Shown piece by piece: positions 1 to 7,317 of a stretch of DNA of 34,577 nt. Source of the DNA: Acidobacteriota bacterium (GTDB taxonomy: Bacteria > Acidobacteriota > Terriglobia > UBA7540); the NCBI GenBank assembly GCA_021828245.1, contig JAKASC010000002.1, forward strand, positions 1 through 34,577. The letters are read 5' to 3'. Position numbers and translations under genes: made by a program. The notes beneath the pieces were generated by a model. That model saw only the letters and a program-made list of their open reading frames with translations. It did not search any database and was not told the DNA's origin. How positions within the stretch are numbered: position 1 is the stretch's first letter; each line of letters opens with the position of its first letter.

Positions 1-2
1 TT

Positions 3-788
3 CGCAACTGCCTGGTGGCGCTGGCGGAAGAAGAACAAATCCTCTCCCAAGTTTTTCAGTACCGATTCTCGCGCGGCCTCGGCTTGCGGGGGCACAGCTT
101 TGGAAACCTTTTTCTGACCGCGCTGACCGACATCACGGGTGATTTTGCCCAGGCCGTACGTTCGGCCAGTGAAATCCTCGCCGTGCGCGGAGAAATCTTC
201 CCCGCCACGCTGACCGATGTACGCTTGCGGGCCCAGTTGACCGATGGCCGCGTGGTGGAGGGGGAAACCAAGATTTCTCGCGCCTCCTCGCCCATTCGTC
301 GTCTCTTCATCGTTCCCGAGGATTGCCCGCCGTTATCCGAGACCCTGGAAGCCATCCAAGCGGCTGATTTGATTACGGTCGGCCCAGGCTCGCTCTACAC
401 CTCTCTCATCCCGAACCTGTTGGTGCGTGGAATTGCCGAGAAAATCGAGCAGTCCTCCGCCAAGAAGGTCTATATTGCCAACCTGATGACCCAGCCGGGC
501 GAGACGACTGGATATTCGGCCGCTGCTCACCTGCGGGCCTTGGCCGAGCATGCCGGCCGGAATCTGTTTGACTACGCCATTTTGAATACTCAACCCTTGT
601 CGCCCGAGCAGTTGAAGCGCTACCGAAAGCGGGGCGCGGAGCCGGTAGCCAACGATGAGGAAGCCGTCCGTGCCCTGGGGGTCGAGCCTGTCTCCGCCGA
701 ATTGCTCATGGAAGTGGACCATGTAGCGCGGCACAACCCGCGCATTTTGGCAAGCGAGGTCTTGCGATGGGCTGCTCACCGCCCGTGA
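3..788 (+). CDS. yvcK: YvcK/CofD-like gluconeogenesis factor, 5' truncated by window edge
   Basis: The reading frame is already open at the window edge and begins with RNCLVALAEEE, the usual internal YvcK motif, so the N-terminal nucleotide-binding part lies upstream of the window. A GTG at 15 is in frame but is internal, not the start. Family hallmarks include GLRGHSFGNLFLTAL, a VGPGSLYTSLIPNLLV stretch and a YIANLMTQPGET motif. YvcK proteins are CofD-fold cytoplasmic factors that bind UDP-sugars and are needed for growth on gluconeogenic carbon sources and for cell-wall homeostasis. The gene converges on the dehydrogenase at 858-2126 with 69 bp between the stops, and I see no clear terminator there. 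The family assignment is firm; the physiological role is inferred from the family. Confidence 0.9.
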   Translation, partial: RNCLVALAEEEQILSQVFQYRFSRGLGLRGHSFGNLFLTALTDITGDFAQAVRSASEILAVRGEIFPATLTDVRLRAQLTDGRVVEGETKISRASSPIRRLFIVPEDCPPLSETLEAIQAADLITVGPGSLYTSLIPNLLVRGIAEKIEQSSAKKVYIANLMTQPGETTGYSAAAHLRALAEHAGRNLFDYAILNTQPLSPEQLKRYRKRGAEPVANDEEAVRALGVEPVSAELLMEVDHVARHNPRILASEVLRWAAHRP

Positions 789-857
789 ACCCCGACTCCT
801 CTCAAGATGCGGAGCCTCTTCCGAGGCGCGGATTGAAGCTTTGGGCGAGGTTTGTTG

Positions 858-2126
858 CTAGATTTGAGTCAAATCCACAACGGTCTTTTGCTTTAGAAGA
901 GGGTGAATCAAGGTAGGGAGGTCATCGCCGCCCCTCGTCAACACAATCACTTCGCTCGTTTCCAATAACTCCTCCCAGGAGCGAGCCAATAGGCGAGCGA
1001 TCTGCGGCAACTCGCGCTCAATGTATTTTCGGTTCGCGCCCCACAGGCGCTCGAGCTCGACCTTTGGGTCGTAAATACGCACGATTCGCTTGGCCCGCAA
1101 CAATTCCCGCACCAGGGCGACCATGGGGCTTTCGCGCAGGTCATCGGTGCCCGCTTTGAAGGCGAGCCCTACCACGCCGACCCTTCTCTTGCCCGTTGCC
1201 AGCACCCGTCGGACTGCCCGGCGCAAATGAGACTCGTTGCTTTCTAAGATGGCCTGGGCAAGCGGCACCGCGACGCGATATCTTTTGCCGAGCGCGCACA
1301 AGGCTCGCACATCCTTCGGCAGGCACGGTCCGCCAAAAGCGAAACCCGGTTTGAAGTAAAGCGGTGAGATATTAAGTTTTGTGTCTTGAACAAAAATCTC
1401 CATGACCTGCCGTCCATCGGCGCCGCAGCTTTTGGCTAGACTGGCGATTTCATTGGCGTAGCAAATCTTGAGGGCGTGGAAGGCATTATCCGCGTATTTC
1501 AGCAATTCGGCGGATTCGAGGGAGGTAATCAACAGGGGAGCACGAACCGGGCGCCACAAGCGAGCCAGCACCTTGCTGGCCTTCGGCTCGCTCGCACCGA
1601 TGACCGTATGCGGCGGGTGGAAGAAATCCCGTACCGACGTTCCCTCGCGCAAGAATTCCGGGTGGTAACAAACGCCAAAATCCCGTCCTGCCTTCTTGCC
1701 CGAAACCCGCTCGAGGATCGGCGACAGCACATCCGCCGTGGTGCCGGGCGGAACGGTGCTCCGCAGCGCCACCGTGTGGAAGGTTTTGCGGCCCCGCAGT
1801 CCGATGCCGATTTGCCTCGCCACCGCTTTCACGGCGTCGAGATCCACCCCTCCGTCGGGGCGCGACGGCGTTCCTACCGCAATCAGGGAAAGCTCGGAGG
1901 CGGCGACGGCATCGCTCGCTTCAAGCGTCGTCTCTAATCGCCGAGCCCGCACCGCTTGCCGGATTAATTTCTCAAGCCCCGGCTCCGCGACCGGCGAATG
2001 GCCCGCTTTCACCAAGTCCACTTTGGCCGGAGCCACATCCACCCCAATGACCCTGTGGCCCATCTTGGCAAGACACGCTGCCGTGACGCTGCCCACATAG
2101 CCCAGCCCAAAAACCGCAATCCGCAT
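858..2126 (-). CDS. UDP-glucose/GDP-mannose 6-dehydrogenase family, AlgD-like
   Basis: The 422-residue protein starts with the Rossmann motif GLGYVGS (residues 7-13). It has the middle-domain segment GVCYHPEFLREG (151-162) and the catalytic motif GFAFGGPCLPKD, placing the nucleophilic Cys at residue 268. The context KLNISPLYFKPGFAFGG resembles GDP-mannose dehydrogenase AlgD more than UDP-glucose dehydrogenase, and Cys268 coincides with the AlgD active-site number. These enzymes oxidise a nucleotide sugar C6 alcohol to the acid in two NAD-dependent steps, supplying uronic acids for exopolysaccharide or lipopolysaccharide. ATG at 2126 is preceded by a weak TTGGGGTG. No glycosyltransferases are adjacent, so the substrate is undecided. 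The family is certain; AlgD versus Ugd is an inference. Confidence 0.88.
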   Translation of the reverse strand: MRIAVFGLGYVGSVTAACLAKMGHRVIGVDVAPAKVDLVKAGHSPVAEPGLEKLIRQAVRARRLETTLEASDAVAASELSLIAVGTPSRPDGGVDLDAVKAVARQIGIGLRGRKTFHTVALRSTVPPGTTADVLSPILERVSGKKAGRDFGVCYHPEFLREGTSVRDFFHPPHTVIGASEPKASKVLARLWRPVRAPLLITSLESAELLKYADNAFHALKICYANEIASLAKSCGADGRQVMEIFVQDTKLNISPLYFKPGFAFGGPCLPKDVRALCALGKRYRVAVPLAQAILESNESHLRRAVRRVLATGKRRVGVVGLAFKAGTDDLRESPMVALVRELLRAKRIVRIYDPKVELERLWGANRKYIERELPQIARLLARSWEELLETSEVIVLTRGGDDLPTLIHPLLKQKTVVDLTQI

Positions 2127-2546
2127 TCCACATCACCCCAAGGTTGACAAGTTCTCCGTTCATTCACCTTAACGGGTTGCGAGGACTATATGCGACCGAT
2201 GGGATTAAAGTCAAAACAGAGTATAGGAGGGAAGAATTGCCGCGCTTGCCGACCCGCGTCCCAGGCCCCAAATGTGCAAGTGAGGCGCGAGCCGGCCGCG
2301 AGCAGCCCGCTCACCCGGCGACTCACTTGACTCTGACCGCGCCCTCAATCACCGCCGCCATCACGCTAACAGCCGGGATTATTTGCAATGCGTGGCCCAC
2401 GCTGGACAGTCATCTTGCAAGTAGGCATACTGAATAGAGCCTGGCCGGAGGGGAGCCTCGTCGCGTTGACGCCACCGCTAAAGAAAAGAAAGGTGGCGGC
2501 CTGCAGACCCTCACCCGGCCTGACGGCGGTTGTGGTTCCGATTCTT
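2127..2546. other. 420-bp gene-free stretch upstream of tRNA-Pro
   Basis: No convincing coding region is visible; short open frames here lack ribosome-binding sites and recognisable domains. The stretch holds the divergent upstream regions of the AlgD-like gene and the tRNA. A 6-bp inverted repeat (GCCACC/GGTGGC, about 2480-2506) with an A-rich loop lies before the tRNA and has no T-run. A candidate promoter is listed separately. Confidence 0.5.
2403..2431 (+). promoter_or_regulatory. Candidate sigma-70-like promoter for tRNA-Pro
   Basis: TGGACA at 2403-2408 and CATACT at 2426-2431 are separated by 17 bp. They match the consensus hexamers in five and four positions. Predicted transcription would start near 2438, about 110 bp before the tRNA. 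This is a motif match only. Confidence 0.28.
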
Positions 2547-2623
2547 CGGGGCGTGGCGCAGCCTGGTAGCGCGCTTGCCTTGGGCGCAAGAGGTCGAGAG
2601 TTCAAATCTCTCCGCCCCGACCA
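2547..2623 (+). tRNA. tRNA-Pro(TGG), chimeric: 3' half supplied by integrated element
   Basis: A full cloverleaf can be drawn by hand. The acceptor stem is CGGGGCG/CGCCCCG, the D stem GCGC/GCGC and the anticodon stem CTTGC/GCAAG. The loop CTTGGGC puts the anticodon TGG at 2581-2583. The T stem is GAGAG/CTCTC around TTCAAAT, followed by encoded ACCA. The 17 bases from the anticodon loop through the variable region (2579-2595) recur at 10473-10489. There they are followed by a tRNA 3' half with a different T stem, CCCGG/CCGGG. The most economical reading is that integration swapped the original T-arm for the element's own while keeping the tRNA functional. Confidence 0.95.
2579..2595 (+). repeat. 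attL core, 17-bp direct repeat
   Basis: CTTGGGCGCAAGAGGTC occurs here inside tRNA-Pro and again at 10473-10489. It covers the anticodon loop, the 3' side of the anticodon stem and the variable region, a standard crossover location for tRNA-targeting tyrosine recombinases. Confidence 0.85.
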
Positions 2624-2640
2624 TTTCAACCCTTGTAAAT

Positions 2641-3798
2641 TCATTGAATTACAGTTTCCTTTTTTGGTAATACTTCATTAGATTTGGGCACATTTGGGCA
2701 CAAAACCTCGGCGACCTTCTCGACCGCCGCCCGCTCCGCCGCCTCGACACGATGCATATAACGCATGCCCGTTTCGAGGTCGGCGTGACCAAGCAAGCCT
2801 TGCACCAACTCCGGCGCAATGCCGTGATTGCCCGCCATCGTGCGGAACGTGTGCCGCAATGAGTGCCAGCCAAAGCGCGGAAGGCCGAGACCGTCACAGG
2901 CAGGCTCGACTTGACGCCGCATCAAATCGCGGTCATTCAAAACCGTGCCCGCCTGAGACGCGAAAAGCCATTCCGAGTTTACAGCACGATCCTTTAGGTA
3001 AGCCGCAAGCCGCGCCACCACAGGCGAAGCCAGAGGAATTGTCCGCTCGCTTCGCTGTGTTTTCGGGCTGCCGACCGTGCCCCGATAGACGCCGCGCCGA
3101 ACCGAGAGCATGTTGCGCTCAAAATCAACATCGGAAACTTTGAGGCCCAACAGCTCTCCAATTCGCAGCCCTGTAGCGACCCCAAGCCCGAAGATCGTTC
3201 TTGAAGGCTCCGGCAGGACCCCCAAGAGCCTTCGGACTTCATCGGCGGACAAGATGCGGCTTTCCCGCCGCCGCTCGGCCGGCGGAAGTTTAACGCCGCT
3301 CGCGGGATTGGCTTCCACCATCCCCCAGGAAATCGCCGTCGAGAAAAGAGCACTCAACAAATTGCGGAGATGGGAAAGGGTTTCAGTGGACAAGCCGGCC
3401 GACTGTTTCAGCGCGATGAACCGCTGGACCTCCACGCGCTGAACCTCTGCCAGCTTGCGAACGCCGAAGTAAGGAAGCAGGTGATTTTTGAAAAGCGATT
3501 GGTAAGTTTTCCGACCAGAGACTTTCAGGGTTGGGAGAATTTCCGGCTCATAGTACCGACTCCAGAAATCCTCCAGTGTGATGTCCATGCGCGGACGGCA
3601 AGCCCCCTGGTTCACAGGGCGAAGATAAGTTTCCGCCGCGCGTCGTGCCTCTTTCTTCGAGGCAAACGCGCCGAGAACTACCGAGCGATGACGGCGACAT
3701 AATCGTCCATCAGGGGTCAGATAATCCTCACGGAAACGCAGCTCCCAATTCCTACCGCGCAAACGAAGATATCCCTTCTGAAAACGTGGACGGCTCAC
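2641..3798 (-). CDS. Tyrosine recombinase/phage-type integrase
   Basis: This site-specific recombinase should catalyse integration and excision of the element at tRNA-Pro. Counting from GTG at 3798 (385 residues), it has an N-terminal arm-binding-like region (about 1-70), a SAM-like core-binding domain (about 75-160) and a catalytic domain with Arg212 (ATGLRIGELL), Lys246, His312-x2-Arg315 (HSLRH), His338 (LLGHAD) and Tyr347 (MRYMH). That is the complete catalytic set. I chose GTG 3798 because AAAGGA lies about 9 bases upstream and the preceding 35 codons of the open frame (to 3903) look non-conserved; a start at 3894 or 3903 is possible. The gene points toward attL and stops 17 bp from the tRNA. 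Its C-terminal codons contain the TGGGCACA repeats. The family is certain. Confidence 0.93.
   Translation of the reverse strand: MSRPRFQKGYLRLRGRNWELRFREDYLTPDGRLCRRHRSVVLGAFASKKEARRAAETYLRPVNQGACRPRMDITLEDFWSRYYEPEILPTLKVSGRKTYQSLFKNHLLPYFGVRKLAEVQRVEVQRFIALKQSAGLSTETLSHLRNLLSALFSTAISWGMVEANPASGVKLPPAERRRESRILSADEVRRLLGVLPEPSRTIFGLGVATGLRIGELLGLKVSDVDFERNMLSVRRGVYRGTVGSPKTQRSERTIPLASPVVARLAAYLKDRAVNSEWLFASQAGTVLNDRDLMRRQVEPACDGLGLPRFGWHSLRHTFRTMAGNHGIAPELVQGLLGHADLETGMRYMHRVEAAERAAVEKVAEVLCPNVPKSNEVLPKKETVIQ
2683..2702 (+). repeat. Tandem TTTGGGCACA repeats, putative left integrase arm site
   Basis: TTTGGGCACA is repeated exactly, head to tail, at 2683-2692 and 2693-2702, inside the 3' end of the integrase gene. 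The same TGGGCACA core is also tandem at 10380-10398 near the opposite end. Both pairs share an orientation and lie roughly 75-110 bp from the att cores, as arm-type integrase sites usually do. Function is inferred. Confidence 0.5.
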
Positions 3799-3899
3799 GG
3801 GTAGAATCCTTTCCCCCGTGTTTTGCCACGTCCCTTCTGCCGCGCTTATGGTATCACAAGAAAACATTTCCCGAACGGCTCCATCAAGTCCCATCACGT

Positions 3900-4379
3900 T
3901 CAAAACGGCACGTCATCGTCGGAAACTTCCAACCCGTGCGCGTTCACAAACGCGCCGGGCTTTTCAAGCTGCAATTCCAAGCCCGCATCCGCCAACTTCG
4001 CCAGAATGTCCGTCAGGGGCGGCACGTGATACCCTTGCGGCTCTGCCATCCGCCAGTTCAGGTCTCTCAGGTAGGCCCGGAAGAATTGCCCCGCGTTCGT
4101 CACCACGCTCACCGGAGCCACAGCAAACGGCGCTTGCTTGGGCTGATAGGAAACCAGCCGGACGCCCGGCGGCAAGGCGGCCTTGATTTCTTCGAGTGTG
4201 GGCGGCTGACTTTCTGAGTCCCGAAGCAACGCCTTGATCGCTTCCTTGTCGCGCTTGATGGCTTCCAAAAGCTCGCGGGCTTCGGGGCAGTCAGGCAAAC
4301 GATAGGGCAGCTTGTTACCCTGCAAAGTCAGCTCCCCGCCGAGTTCCCGAACACTATCGAGAATCTCCCCTGTGGTCAT
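3900..4379 (-). CDS. TubC_N-like domain protein of the element
   Basis: The product has 159 residues. Residues 1-55 (EILDSVRELGGELTLQGNKL, then a K-rich helix ending EAIKALLRD) resemble the TubC N-terminal docking domain. That small helical/beta module is also common on replication and primase-like proteins of mobile elements in GC-rich bacteria. The rest (60-159) has no motif I recognise and ends in the acidic tail DDDVPF. The start overlaps the stop of the upstream zinc-ribbon gene by ATGA (4376-4379), indicating translational coupling in the replication-like operon. The role is unknown; a protein-protein adaptor is a guess from the domain. Confidence 0.72.
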   Translation of the reverse strand: MTTGEILDSVRELGGELTLQGNKLPYRLPDCPEARELLEAIKRDKEAIKALLRDSESQPPTLEEIKAALPPGVRLVSYQPKQAPFAVAPVSVVTNAGQFFRAYLRDLNWRMAEPQGYHVPPLTDILAKLADAGLELQLEKPGAFVNAHGLEVSDDDVPF

Positions 4380-4945
4380 ACGGTCACCTCGGCAAACTTT
4401 CCGTCAGCGGTTTGAATCTCACCGGTCAGAAGAATTTGCTCGGCCATTCGCGCGCGCCCTTCGGCATCCGCCTCCAGCCAGCGCCGCCGCTCGGCTATCG
4501 CGCCATGACAAAGCAGGGCGTATTCCACGGCGAGGCGCGGTTGTTGCTGGTAAACCAGCGCCAGGGCGTCCCACGTCTGCGGATGTTCCGGCCTGCATTC
4601 GTGGGCCATCAATTCGAGCCGCCCAAGCTCACGCAGCGCTTCGGCGGCGCGCCGGCGAGCCTCTCCGCACGCCGCGACAAACTGCCGCGCGGCGCGTTCG
4701 GCTTGCTCGCGGGCTTTTTGCTGGCGGATGTAATCGGCCTTCGGAATGCGCTGATATACACCAAGCTCTTTCGCTAGAGTGACGGAATTTCCTTTCGACC
4801 CGCACTTATGGCAGTAGAAGCATTCCGCCGTGTGAGTAACCGTCCGCAGTCCGCCGCACTTGGGGCAGTCGTGCCGGTTGCCGCGTGGCCGCGCGCCCGC
4901 CATTTCGAGCAACGTGCTTATGTCGTATTGGGTCCTTGTACTCAC
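4376..4945 (-). CDS. Primase-type zinc-ribbon protein (CHC2-like), no catalytic primase domain
   Basis: The product has 189 residues from GTG at 4945. GTG is preferred because GGAGG lies 7 bases upstream and it overlaps the previous stop (GTGA). Residues about 20-50 carry CPKCGG, then ECFYCHKCGSKGNSVTLAKE, a four-Cys zinc ribbon with the G-D/N-x-x-x-L style helix seen in DnaG-type CHC2 zinc fingers. Downstream is a long basic helical region (KAREQAERAARQFVAAC and following). No TOPRIM or archaeo-eukaryotic primase catalytic motif is visible, so this is at most the DNA-binding part of a primase. With the ATPase at 5405-6391 it suggests a minimal replication module. Zinc binding is well supported; a priming role is inference. 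Confidence 0.75.
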   Translation of the reverse strand: MSTRTQYDISTLLEMAGARPRGNRHDCPKCGGLRTVTHTAECFYCHKCGSKGNSVTLAKELGVYQRIPKADYIRQQKAREQAERAARQFVAACGEARRRAAEALRELGRLELMAHECRPEHPQTWDALALVYQQQPRLAVEYALLCHGAIAERRRWLEADAEGRARMAEQILLTGEIQTADGKFAEVTV

Positions 4946-5349
4946 TGCTTTGCCTCCGGCAGGTTGCCCCACCACCAGGACTTCACCAGGTGCGGCGCCG
5001 CCGGCGGATGGCACGTTGCACAGACGAGCGCGCCGTGGGTCGAATGCCACCATAACCAACCCCGGCAGGCCGGGCACTGCGCCCGCTCCGGGAAGTCGGC
5101 GCCGGGGATAGAAACCCAGCCCGCAGGCGTGTCACGGGAGCTTTCTTCGTTAAATTCGTAACCCCCCGCCAGCGAGTTTTGGGGTGCAACATCGTGTTGC
5201 AACAAGGGCGACACGAAAGAGAGCGGATGCAACACGCTTTTTTGGCCCGGTGTCGCAGCGCGTCGCGTCGCCGTGTTGCGCTCTAAGACCTTGAAAGCAC
5301 TACCTTTTAACCCTGTGTGTTGCATGGGTGTTGCATCACGGTGTTGCAT
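4942..5349 (-). CDS. Small zinc-ribbon protein whose 5' end carries the TGCAACA repeats
   Basis: The product has 135 residues from ATG at 5349, with AGGAGGG about 8 bases upstream. A much longer open frame extends upstream to 5889, but it runs antisense-like through the ATPase gene and is discounted. The N-terminus (MQHRDATPMQHTG) is encoded by the repeat cluster. The C-terminal half contains CPACRGWLWW and CATCHPP, a Cx2C...Cx2C ribbon. The stop overlaps the GTG start of the next gene (GTGA, 4942-4945), so the two should be co-translated. It might bind DNA at or near the repeats, but nothing in the protein proves it. No named family recognised. Confidence 0.7.
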   Translation of the reverse strand: MQHRDATPMQHTGLKGSAFKVLERNTATRRAATPGQKSVLHPLSFVSPLLQHDVAPQNSLAGGYEFNEESSRDTPAGWVSIPGADFPERAQCPACRGWLWWHSTHGALVCATCHPPAAPHLVKSWWWGNLPEAKQ

Positions 5350-5404
5350 GGAAATTACCCTCCTGTTGCATGTTTTCGGTGTTAGGGGGTGCGACAGTGC
5401 AACA
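5185..5404. repeat. TGTTGCA/TGCAACA iteron-like cluster
   Basis: The heptamer TGTTGCA occurs on the plus strand at 5195, 5318, 5329, 5342 and 5364. Its complement TGCAACA starts at 5185, 5198, 5228 and 5398; TGTTGCG is at 5274. Copies at 5195-5204 fuse into a perfect 10-bp palindrome. In the dense block, starts are 11, 13 and 22 bp apart, close to helical spacing. A random 220-bp sequence would rarely hold even one copy. The cluster spans the 55-bp gap after the AAA-HTH gene and the 5' half of the next gene. It is a candidate replication origin (iterons) or operator array. Confidence 0.65.
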
Positions 5405-6391
5405 TCAGCCACCTCGCGCCTCCGACCGGGCCAAAATGCGGTACACAGTACTGCGGTTGACCCGCAGCTCCTCAGCGATGTCCCGTTTCGGCATTCCGGC
5501 GTCCGCCAGCTCGCGGACGCGCGCCGCGAGGCTCTGCTGCAAGGGGGAGTACGCCCATCTGACGCCGCCACCGTCCACGGCTTCAAGCCTTGCATCAAGA
5601 GGCTGGAACTCGGCGCAGAGGGCTCGGCTTTTTTCGATATGAATTTCAAACCGGGCAGGGCCGCTCGCCCCGCCATCGGCAGGCGGGCGCAGAGCGAGCA
5701 CAGCATCGAGCACGTCTTCGCGCTTGGACGTGCCTCGCTGCTGACCATCTTTTCCAGCATGATGTAGAAAAATAACTGAGCGCCCGGCCACCCGCTGCGC
5801 GAGCGCCCAGCTCGCAACCGGCAGCCAACTCTCAGCCTCATTCTCCCGCCCTTCGCCGCGAACCAGAGACGAAAGCGAGTCCACGACAATTAAGCCCGTG
5901 TCGTCCGGCATAACCTCCGCTAGGGCCGCTTGCCCGCCGATGGTCGCTAAATCCGGCATAAACCCCTGTTGCAAGTCTGGCGTAACGACGTTCAGCATGC
6001 CCGGCGCCGGCTCAGTCTCAGAGCCGGCCGCTACAGCGGCCAGCCGCTCTTGAAGTGCGCCGCTTAACATTTCGCCATCGAGGTAAAGGACCTTGCGCGG
6101 CCGGCTACACTTCCAGCCAAGCAATTCGCCCCCGGCAGCAACGGCGTAGGCAAGGCTTAGCGCGAGATAGGTTTTGCCGGTGCCCCGTTTCCCGTAAATC
6201 ATGTTGAGGGACTGGCCGAGCAACCATGGCGAAAGCAGTACTTCTCGCGGCGGGATGGCCATACCCAGAAACAAGTGAATGTCAACCACCCGCAAAGGCG
6301 CCCGATCCGGCGACCCCGCCCAGCGGCTGCCAGGCCCCGGCGGGCGCCTACCGAACTCCCCGACAGCGCCAAGGAACTCAGACTCAGCCAC
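5405..6391 (-). CDS. RepA/RecA-fold AAA ATPase with C-terminal HTH, putative replicative helicase/initiator
   Basis: The product has 328 residues from GTG at 6391. Walker A GKRGTGKT is at 67-74, a strand with acidic residues (VLYLDGEM) at 101-108, Walker B LIVVDS ending at Asp171, and FLHHAGKDG at 208-216. These match the RepA/AAA_25 family of hexameric helicases of plasmids and phages. The C-terminus (about 299-322, PKRDIAEELRVNRSTVYRIL) is a resolvase-type helix-turn-helix. Fusing helicase and HTH in one chain, directly next to the TGTTGCA cluster, suggests a combined initiator-helicase that binds those repeats. The start overlaps the XRE-type gene by 8 bp. It could instead be a regulatory ATPase. 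The ATPase fold is secure; origin binding is inference. Confidence 0.85.
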   Translation of the reverse strand: MAESEFLGAVGEFGRRPPGPGSRWAGSPDRAPLRVVDIHLFLGMAIPPREVLLSPWLLGQSLNMIYGKRGTGKTYLALSLAYAVAAGGELLGWKCSRPRKVLYLDGEMLSGALQERLAAVAAGSETEPAPGMLNVVTPDLQQGFMPDLATIGGQAALAEVMPDDTGLIVVDSLSSLVRGEGRENEAESWLPVASWALAQRVAGRSVIFLHHAGKDGQQRGTSKREDVLDAVLALRPPADGGASGPARFEIHIEKSRALCAEFQPLDARLEAVDGGGVRWAYSPLQQSLAARVRELADAGMPKRDIAEELRVNRSTVYRILARSEARGG

Positions 6392-6620
6392 GCCGCACCC
6401 CCGCGCGCCGGCGACGGGACGCCGCGCCGAACAAAGCGCCTTGAGAAACGCCTAACGCCTCGGAGATCAATCGCCGCTCCCGCGCCCGGAATGGCCGACG
6501 CCCGTTGAGTAACCTCGACAGAACTTCGCGGCGCAGGCCGCACTGTCGTGCAAGCTCGGCGATCGACAATTTCCTTCTCCACAAGGTGGTTCTGATTTTG
6601 ATAATATCCTTCGCACGCAT
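6384..6620 (-). CDS. XRE-type helix-turn-helix regulator
   Basis: The product is a 78-residue protein from ATG at 6620. The core SIAELARQCGLRREVLSRLL followed by a basic stretch and ALGVSQGALF is a typical lambda-repressor/XRE HTH, and the tail is Arg-rich. It heads the replication-like operon, with its stop overlapping the ATPase start, and lies head to head with the plus-strand cassette. That is the position of a genetic-switch repressor. An upstream in-frame ATG at 6791 would add 57 low-complexity residues that overlap the divergent gene; I prefer 6620. No clear Shine-Dalgarno precedes it. It probably regulates the divergent promoters, by analogy with phage and island switches. Confidence 0.75.
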   Translation of the reverse strand: MRAKDIIKIRTTLWRRKLSIAELARQCGLRREVLSRLLNGRRPFRARERRLISEALGVSQGALFGAASRRRRAGVRRG

Positions 6621-7272
6621 GGGCAAAAGATCACACGCACGTGGCCGATTGTCACGGACAGCAAACGCCGCCTTCGTGTCCCGAGCGCCGAGCCAACGGC
6701 GGACGCCAAAACTGCCGGTTGGCGCGGCTCCATCTGCCTGGGAGCGGAAACTCGACGCCGAATTTTTAGCCTTCGTTCGATCGTTTTCCAATTCCCGAAA
6801 GTTGCTGATGGCGGGCCAGCAGCGCTACGCCCAACGGTTTCTCGCAAAGGCATTGCCACAACTCTTAAAGGGCCTCCAAGGGAACGCTGCTAGGATGGGC
6901 GTGTCGGTTGACAACTGCCTGGCCTTCTTCCTGTGCTGGGATAAATATCAGGTCCGCCTAGACAGGCTGATAGAAAAGACTCAGCGCCAGTACGACCTAA
7001 AAGCGTATGACCGACTCGCCTGGGTCGGTCGCGCGCTCTACAAGCTCCACTGGGGTCAGTTCAATTTGAAAACGGAGCTTCGCAGTAAATCGGGAGAGCC
7101 TCATAATCTTTTGATGACTTGCGGACTGCTCTTAGGGCAATTACAGAGACTCTCCGGCGAAGAACTTCTCGGTTTCTTTGACGCCGTATGCTCGTGCAGG
7201 AAGGAGAACGCGCACACTCTGGACGCTTTGACGAAGTTGCGGAATAGAGTACGTAAGAGGCTGCTTGAGTGA
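6619..7272 (+). CDS. Unknown protein, first gene of oppositely oriented cassette
   Basis: With ATG at 6619 the product has 217 residues. Other in-frame starts lie at 6505, 6808 and 6895, and the N-terminal 35 residues are basic and low complexity, so the true start may be further downstream. The body (from about EFLAFVRSFSNSRKLL) looks like an all-helical soluble protein ending in a basic tail (KLRNRVRKRLLE). I recognise no catalytic motif. The gene runs opposite to most of the element, has lower GC than the surroundings, and is followed 45 bp later by a small membrane protein, which is the layout of a cargo or accessory cassette. A defence or superinfection role is possible but not shown by the sequence. 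Confidence 0.6.
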   Translation: MGKRSHARGRLSRTANAAFVSRAPSQRRTPKLPVGAAPSAWERKLDAEFLAFVRSFSNSRKLLMAGQQRYAQRFLAKALPQLLKGLQGNAARMGVSVDNCLAFFLCWDKYQVRLDRLIEKTQRQYDLKAYDRLAWVGRALYKLHWGQFNLKTELRSKSGEPHNLLMTCGLLLGQLQRLSGEELLGFFDAVCSCRKENAHTLDALTKLRNRVRKRLLE

Positions 7273-7317
7273 GGGGGCTGGGATGAGGCGATTTCGGCTC
7301 CCGAGCGGAGGTGTTCC

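Noticed and set aside
2144..2437. 97-codon plus-strand open frame before tRNA-Pro
   Set aside because: No ribosome-binding site, no domain, and low-complexity Thr/Ala-rich composition.
2480..2506. Hairpin GCCACC/GGTGGC as a terminator
   Set aside because: Loop of 15 bases, short stem and no T-run, and no gene ends just before it.
5274..5280. TGTTGCG as a full member of the iteron set
   Set aside because: It differs in the last base, so it is listed only as a variant.
4942..5889. Long open frame of 315 codons across the ATPase gene
   Set aside because: Only the last 135 codons, from ATG 5349 with its AGGAGGG, look real; the upstream part runs through the coding strand of the ATPase gene in another frame with unnatural composition.
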